Source: an uncultured Erythrobacter sp.
Lineage (GTDB): Bacteria > Pseudomonadota > Alphaproteobacteria > Sphingomonadales > Sphingomonadaceae
Length of the DNA stretch: 64,000 nucleotides
Assembly (NCBI GenBank): GCA_913055155.1
Contig: CAJXJR010000010.1
Span: forward strand, 1-64,000
Direction of reading: 5' to 3'
This document shows, in pieces, positions 61,150 through 64,000 of this stretch (positions are counted from its first letter, which is position 1; every line of letters begins with the position of its first letter). The position numbers and the translations under genes were made by a program. The notes beneath the pieces were generated by a model that saw nothing but the letters and a program-made list of their open reading frames with translations, made no database searches and was not told where the DNA came from.

Positions 61150-62346
61150 ATGTCCGCAACCGAAATCACCAAGACCGCCGAATTCAATGCAGCCCAGGCA
61201 TGGGCGCCGGTAAGGGACGGCAGCGCCACCGCTACCGAGGTCTATGCCGAATTGCGTAACCGCTGCCCGGTCGCCCGTGCGCCGGGGGAGGAAAAGCACG
61301 ACATCTGGTACAGCTTCGCCGCTGCCGACGTCGCCCGCATCCTGACCGATCCGGAAACCTTCGCCAGTTCCAGCGAGGTAAAGCGGTTCGGCATGGCGCT
61401 GATCCCGATCGAGACCGATCCGCCCGAACACACCGGCTACAAGGCGCTGTTCAAGGACATGCTGGCGCCGCGCCGCCTGATGAAGTTCGAACAGACGGTC
61501 CGCGATCACGTGGGCAGGGAACTAGACCGATTGATCCCGCTGGGCACGTTCGACATCGCCCCACTGACCGAGGCGGTGCCGCTGCAGATCTTCTCGCAAT
61601 TGCTGGGCGAAGAGAACCTGACCTTCCACGAAATCGATGCCAGGCGGCGCGAGGAGCGTGGTGCGTCCGAACTGGGCAAGCTGGATGGTGAAGCCGCCGA
61701 ACGACGGCGCAATTCGCTCGAGCCGCTGCTGAATTTCTGCCGCGAACGCCTGGCCGCCGTGCGTGAGAATCCCGGCGAGAACCTGGCGACCGATATTGCC
61801 TTCGGCAAGATCGACGGGCGACCCTTGAGCGACCAGGAAATCCTGTCGATCTACATCATGGTCTATATTGCCGGGCATCGCACCACCACCGGCGGATTGC
61901 AGGCGGCGATCCTGCAACTGGGCCAGCACCCGGAAGCGCAAGACGAACTGCGCGCCAACACGCGCAAGATTCCGGCAGCGATCGAGGAGGCCCTGCGCCT
62001 GGAAACGCCGTTTCATGCCCTGCCCCGCCACTGCACGGCCGATACCACGGTTGGCGGACAGGCGATCAGGAAGGGGGACCAGATGTTCCCCTGCTATGGC
62101 GCGGCAAACCTCGATCCGGCGGCTTTCCCTGACCCCGGAAAATTCGATATCGACCGCAAGCCTGCCCACTTCGCCTTCGGCCGCGGCATCCACATGTGCG
62201 CCGGCGCTCCGCTGGCGCGCATGGAAATCCGCGTGCTGGTGGAAGAACTGCTGAAGCGCACGCAGCGCTTCGAACTGGCCGGGCAGCCAGAGCGGCTGGA
62301 ATGGCCCGACAACGGCTGCTCGAGACTGGAAATCACGGTCTCGTAA
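61150..62346 (+). CDS. Cytochrome P450, second of a tandem pair
   Basis: 398 residues. ExxR in EEALRLETPFHALPRHC; heme loop FGRGIHMCAGAPLARMEIR. I-helix IAGHRTTTGG again has Arg in place of the acid. The body is a diverged copy of the preceding gene: enough alike to be a paralogue from duplication, different enough (N-terminus, F/G region GTFDIAPLTEAV against GGDIVPLTTQI) to act on a different position or to form a heteromeric or sequential oxidation system. Start ATG 2 bp after the upstream stop, probably translationally coupled. Confidence 0.92.
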   Translation: MSATEITKTAEFNAAQAWAPVRDGSATATEVYAELRNRCPVARAPGEEKHDIWYSFAAADVARILTDPETFASSSEVKRFGMALIPIETDPPEHTGYKALFKDMLAPRRLMKFEQTVRDHVGRELDRLIPLGTFDIAPLTEAVPLQIFSQLLGEENLTFHEIDARRREERGASELGKLDGEAAERRRNSLEPLLNFCRERLAAVRENPGENLATDIAFGKIDGRPLSDQEILSIYIMVYIAGHRTTTGGLQAAILQLGQHPEAQDELRANTRKIPAAIEEALRLETPFHALPRHCTADTTVGGQAIRKGDQMFPCYGAANLDPAAFPDPGKFDIDRKPAHFAFGRGIHMCAGAPLARMEIRVLVEELLKRTQRFELAGQPERLEWPDNGCSRLEITVS

Positions 62347-62385
62347 TCGAAGCCCGCAAAGGGTTCATTGAGAGGATCACAAGCA

Positions 62386-63510
62386 ATGACAGGTGTAGTG
62401 CTCGCCACCGGCGACCTGGCGATGGACCGGCCCGATCCGGACACGATCTACGACACCACGCGCGACGTGCTGAGCGCGGCGGACATCACCTTCGGGCAGC
62501 TGGAAATAAACTACGCCAGCCAGGGCACCCGCTTCCCCCAGGCGCGCCATGCGCTGCTGGGCAAGCCGGACGATATCAAGGCCATCGGCCGGGCGGGTTT
62601 CGACGTGATCTCGTTCGCCTCCAACCATTGCATGGATTACGGCAACGAAGCGCTGCTGGAAACGGTCGAGAACCTGGAAGTGCAGGACATTGCCGTTGTC
62701 GGCGCGGGCGAGAACATCGACCGCGCCCGCAAGGCCGCACACTTCACGCTGGAGGACGGCAGCAAGGTCGCCTTCCTCGCCTATTGCTCCATCCTGCCAC
62801 AGGATTACTGGGCGACCGAGCGCCGCCCCGGCTGCGCCCCGATGCGCGCCTTCACCGTCTATGAGCAGGTGGAGCACGACCAACCCGGCACGCCCGCGCG
62901 CATCCACACCTATGCCCACCGCGAGGACCTGGCGGCGATGGAGGCCGACATTCGCGCTGCCAAGGAAGAGGCGGACGTCGTGTTCGTCTCGCATCACTGG
63001 GGCATCCACTTCGTGCAGGCACAATTGGCCGACTACCAGCGCGAAGTCGCCCGCGCGGCGATTGCCGCCGGGGCCGACTGCATCCTTGGCCATCACGCGC
63101 ATATCCTGAAGGGCGCGGAAGTGATCGACGGCAAGCCGGTGTTCTATTCGCTGTGCAACTTCGCGGTGGACCTGCGCATGCCGCCAGACCTGGTGAAATC
63201 GAAGGGATTCCAGGAAATCTTCGTGCTCAATCCGAAGTGGCATCCTTCGGCCGACAAGACCTACAACTTCCCCGACGATTCCCGCCATTCGATGATCGCC
63301 CGCTTCGAGATCGAGAACGGCGAACTCACGCGCGCCGGTTTCCTGCCGATCTTCATTGGCGGAGACTCCGTGCCGCACATCCTGCCCAAGGAAGACCCGC
63401 GCCACGGCGAAGTGGTCGACTACATGGAACTGATTACCGGGGAAGCAGGCCTCAACGCGAAATACCGCAAGGCCGCGGATGGCATGGTGGAGGTTTACGC
63501 GGAGGGCTAG
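62386..63510 (+). CDS. CapA/PGA_cap-family metallophosphoesterase-like protein, module C copy 2
   Basis: 374 residues; the ATG at 62386 has GAGAGGATC upstream. Motifs: LATGDLAMDRPDP (Asp), SFASNHCMDYGNEAL (Asn-His-Asp, with Ser for the usual Gly), VSHHWGIHFVQA and LGHHAHILKGAE. No export signal. It follows the tandem P450 genes by 39 bp on the same strand, so this fold is now found coupled to P450s as well as to CoA-transferase and dehydratase genes. It ends 22 bp from a convergent P450. Confidence 0.83.
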   Translation: MTGVVLATGDLAMDRPDPDTIYDTTRDVLSAADITFGQLEINYASQGTRFPQARHALLGKPDDIKAIGRAGFDVISFASNHCMDYGNEALLETVENLEVQDIAVVGAGENIDRARKAAHFTLEDGSKVAFLAYCSILPQDYWATERRPGCAPMRAFTVYEQVEHDQPGTPARIHTYAHREDLAAMEADIRAAKEEADVVFVSHHWGIHFVQAQLADYQREVARAAIAAGADCILGHHAHILKGAEVIDGKPVFYSLCNFAVDLRMPPDLVKSKGFQEIFVLNPKWHPSADKTYNFPDDSRHSMIARFEIENGELTRAGFLPIFIGGDSVPHILPKEDPRHGEVVDYMELITGEAGLNAKYRKAADGMVEVYAEG

Positions 63511-63532
63511 GCTCCGCCCCAGACCCGCCACG

Positions 63533-64000
63533 TCAGGCGGCGGTCACTCGGATGGGAACGGCAATCGGGCCGATTTCCGGCATCGACGACATCTTCAACT
63601 CGCCCGCCAGTTCCATCGTCCCCACCTTTTCGAGCAGGGTTTCCAGCCCGATAGTCATCTGCAGCCGCGCAATCGGCATCCCTGCGCACTGGTGCGCGCC
63701 CGCCCCGAAGGCGAGGTGCTTGCGGATATTCGGGCGGTCGAGGATGAATTCGTCGGGATTCTCGAACATGCGTTCGTCGCGGTTGGCGCTGGCGAAGGAA
63801 AGGGCAATGGCCTCTCCCGGCACGATCTTGCGGCCATGCCATTCCACCTCGGTCTTCGAGCTGCGGGCGAAGCCGCGATAGGGCGTGTAGAGCCGGACGA
63901 ATTCCTCCATCGCCCGGGCCGATACGGTCGGGTCTTCGCGGTACATGGTGCGCAACCGGTCGAACAGTTCGGGGTGCTCACACAGGTGCACGATCATGCT
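63533..64000 (-). CDS. Cytochrome P450, C-terminal part (runs off right edge)
   Basis: The last ~155 residues of a P450 of the PYRGFAR subgroup: ExxR in EEFVRLYTPYRGFARSSK, FASANRDERMFENPDEFIL, the heme loop FGAGAHQCAGMPIAR and terminal IRVTAA. The frame is open at base 64000, so the start and the I-helix lie outside. The Met near the right edge is internal, not a start. With the genes at 48501 and 58457 this makes three members of one subgroup. Confidence 0.9.
   Translation of the reverse strand, partial: SMIVHLCEHPELFDRLRTMYREDPTVSARAMEEFVRLYTPYRGFARSSKTEVEWHGRKIVPGEAIALSFASANRDERMFENPDEFILDRPNIRKHLAFGAGAHQCAGMPIARLQMTIGLETLLEKVGTMELAGELKMSSMPEIGPIAVPIRVTAA

Noticed and set aside
1-64000. 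tRNA, rRNA, CRISPR arrays, integrase or att sites
   Set aside because: None was recognised on either strand. The only mobile DNA seen is the IS6 pair at 3.5-4.5 kb.

Overview
The window looks like a chromosomal catabolic island of an aerobic alphaproteobacterium, most likely Sphingomonadales (Erythrobacter, Novosphingobium or Sphingopyxis type). The evidence is high-GC coding, a TonB-dependent receptor of the sphingomonad kind, many soluble P450s, CocE-type hydrolases, and several regulators embedded in acyl-CoA and aromatic catabolism. No tRNA, rRNA, CRISPR array or replication gene was seen. All names come from reading the translated sequence; no database search was run.

Layout. 0-3.1 kb: the first ~1,040 residues of a giant secreted repeat protein on the minus strand, running off the left edge. 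3.5-4.8 kb: an intact IS6-family element abutting the 3' remnant of a second IS6-like element and truncating an enoyl-CoA hydratase pseudogene. 4.8-15.2 kb: aromatic and alcohol peripheral metabolism (pobA-like 4-hydroxybenzoate hydroxylase, CocE esterase, mandelonitrile-lyase-like cupin, PptA-like tautomerase, zinc alcohol dehydrogenase, P450, AraC regulator, MFS carrier, aldehyde dehydrogenase). 15.2-25.1 kb (minus, 'module A'): TonB receptor, CapA-like protein, TRAP permeases DctQ and DctM, two 2-hydroxyacyl-CoA-dehydratase-like subunits, a lipoprotein DctP and a type III CoA-transferase, packed with ATGA overlaps. 25.3-33.3 kb: a GntR regulator, then a minus-strand run of exported hydrolases ending in ketopantoate-reductase-like PanE and headed by a TetR regulator. 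33.6-40.8 kb (plus, 'module B'): a second dehydratase pair, CoA-transferase, 2,4-dienoyl-CoA-reductase-like SDR, acyl-CoA dehydrogenase and alpha/beta hydrolase. 40.8-64 kb ('module C'): DsbA-type isomerase, MFS carriers, MBL hydrolase, acyl-CoA synthetase, two tandem pairs of CoA-transferases, a larger CoA-transferase, MmgE/PrpD protein, two more CapA-like proteins and five P450s.

How it may work (inference): esterases and the TonB receptor release and import a substrate, TRAP or MFS carriers move it across the inner membrane, P450s oxidise it, and CoA-transferases or the ligase activate acids for beta-oxidation-like steps that include an unusual radical-type dehydratase. The substrate cannot be named from sequence. 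The gene content resembles had/fld operons of anaerobic amino-acid fermenters, but the ATP-dependent activator they require is absent here.

Two repeated palindromes sit in the promoter gaps. One is ATACG-N4-CGTAT, around 25-42 kb. The other is a LacI-family-like TGNAANCGNTTNCA, at five gaps between 48 and 60 kb. They suggest two regulons that tie the modules together.
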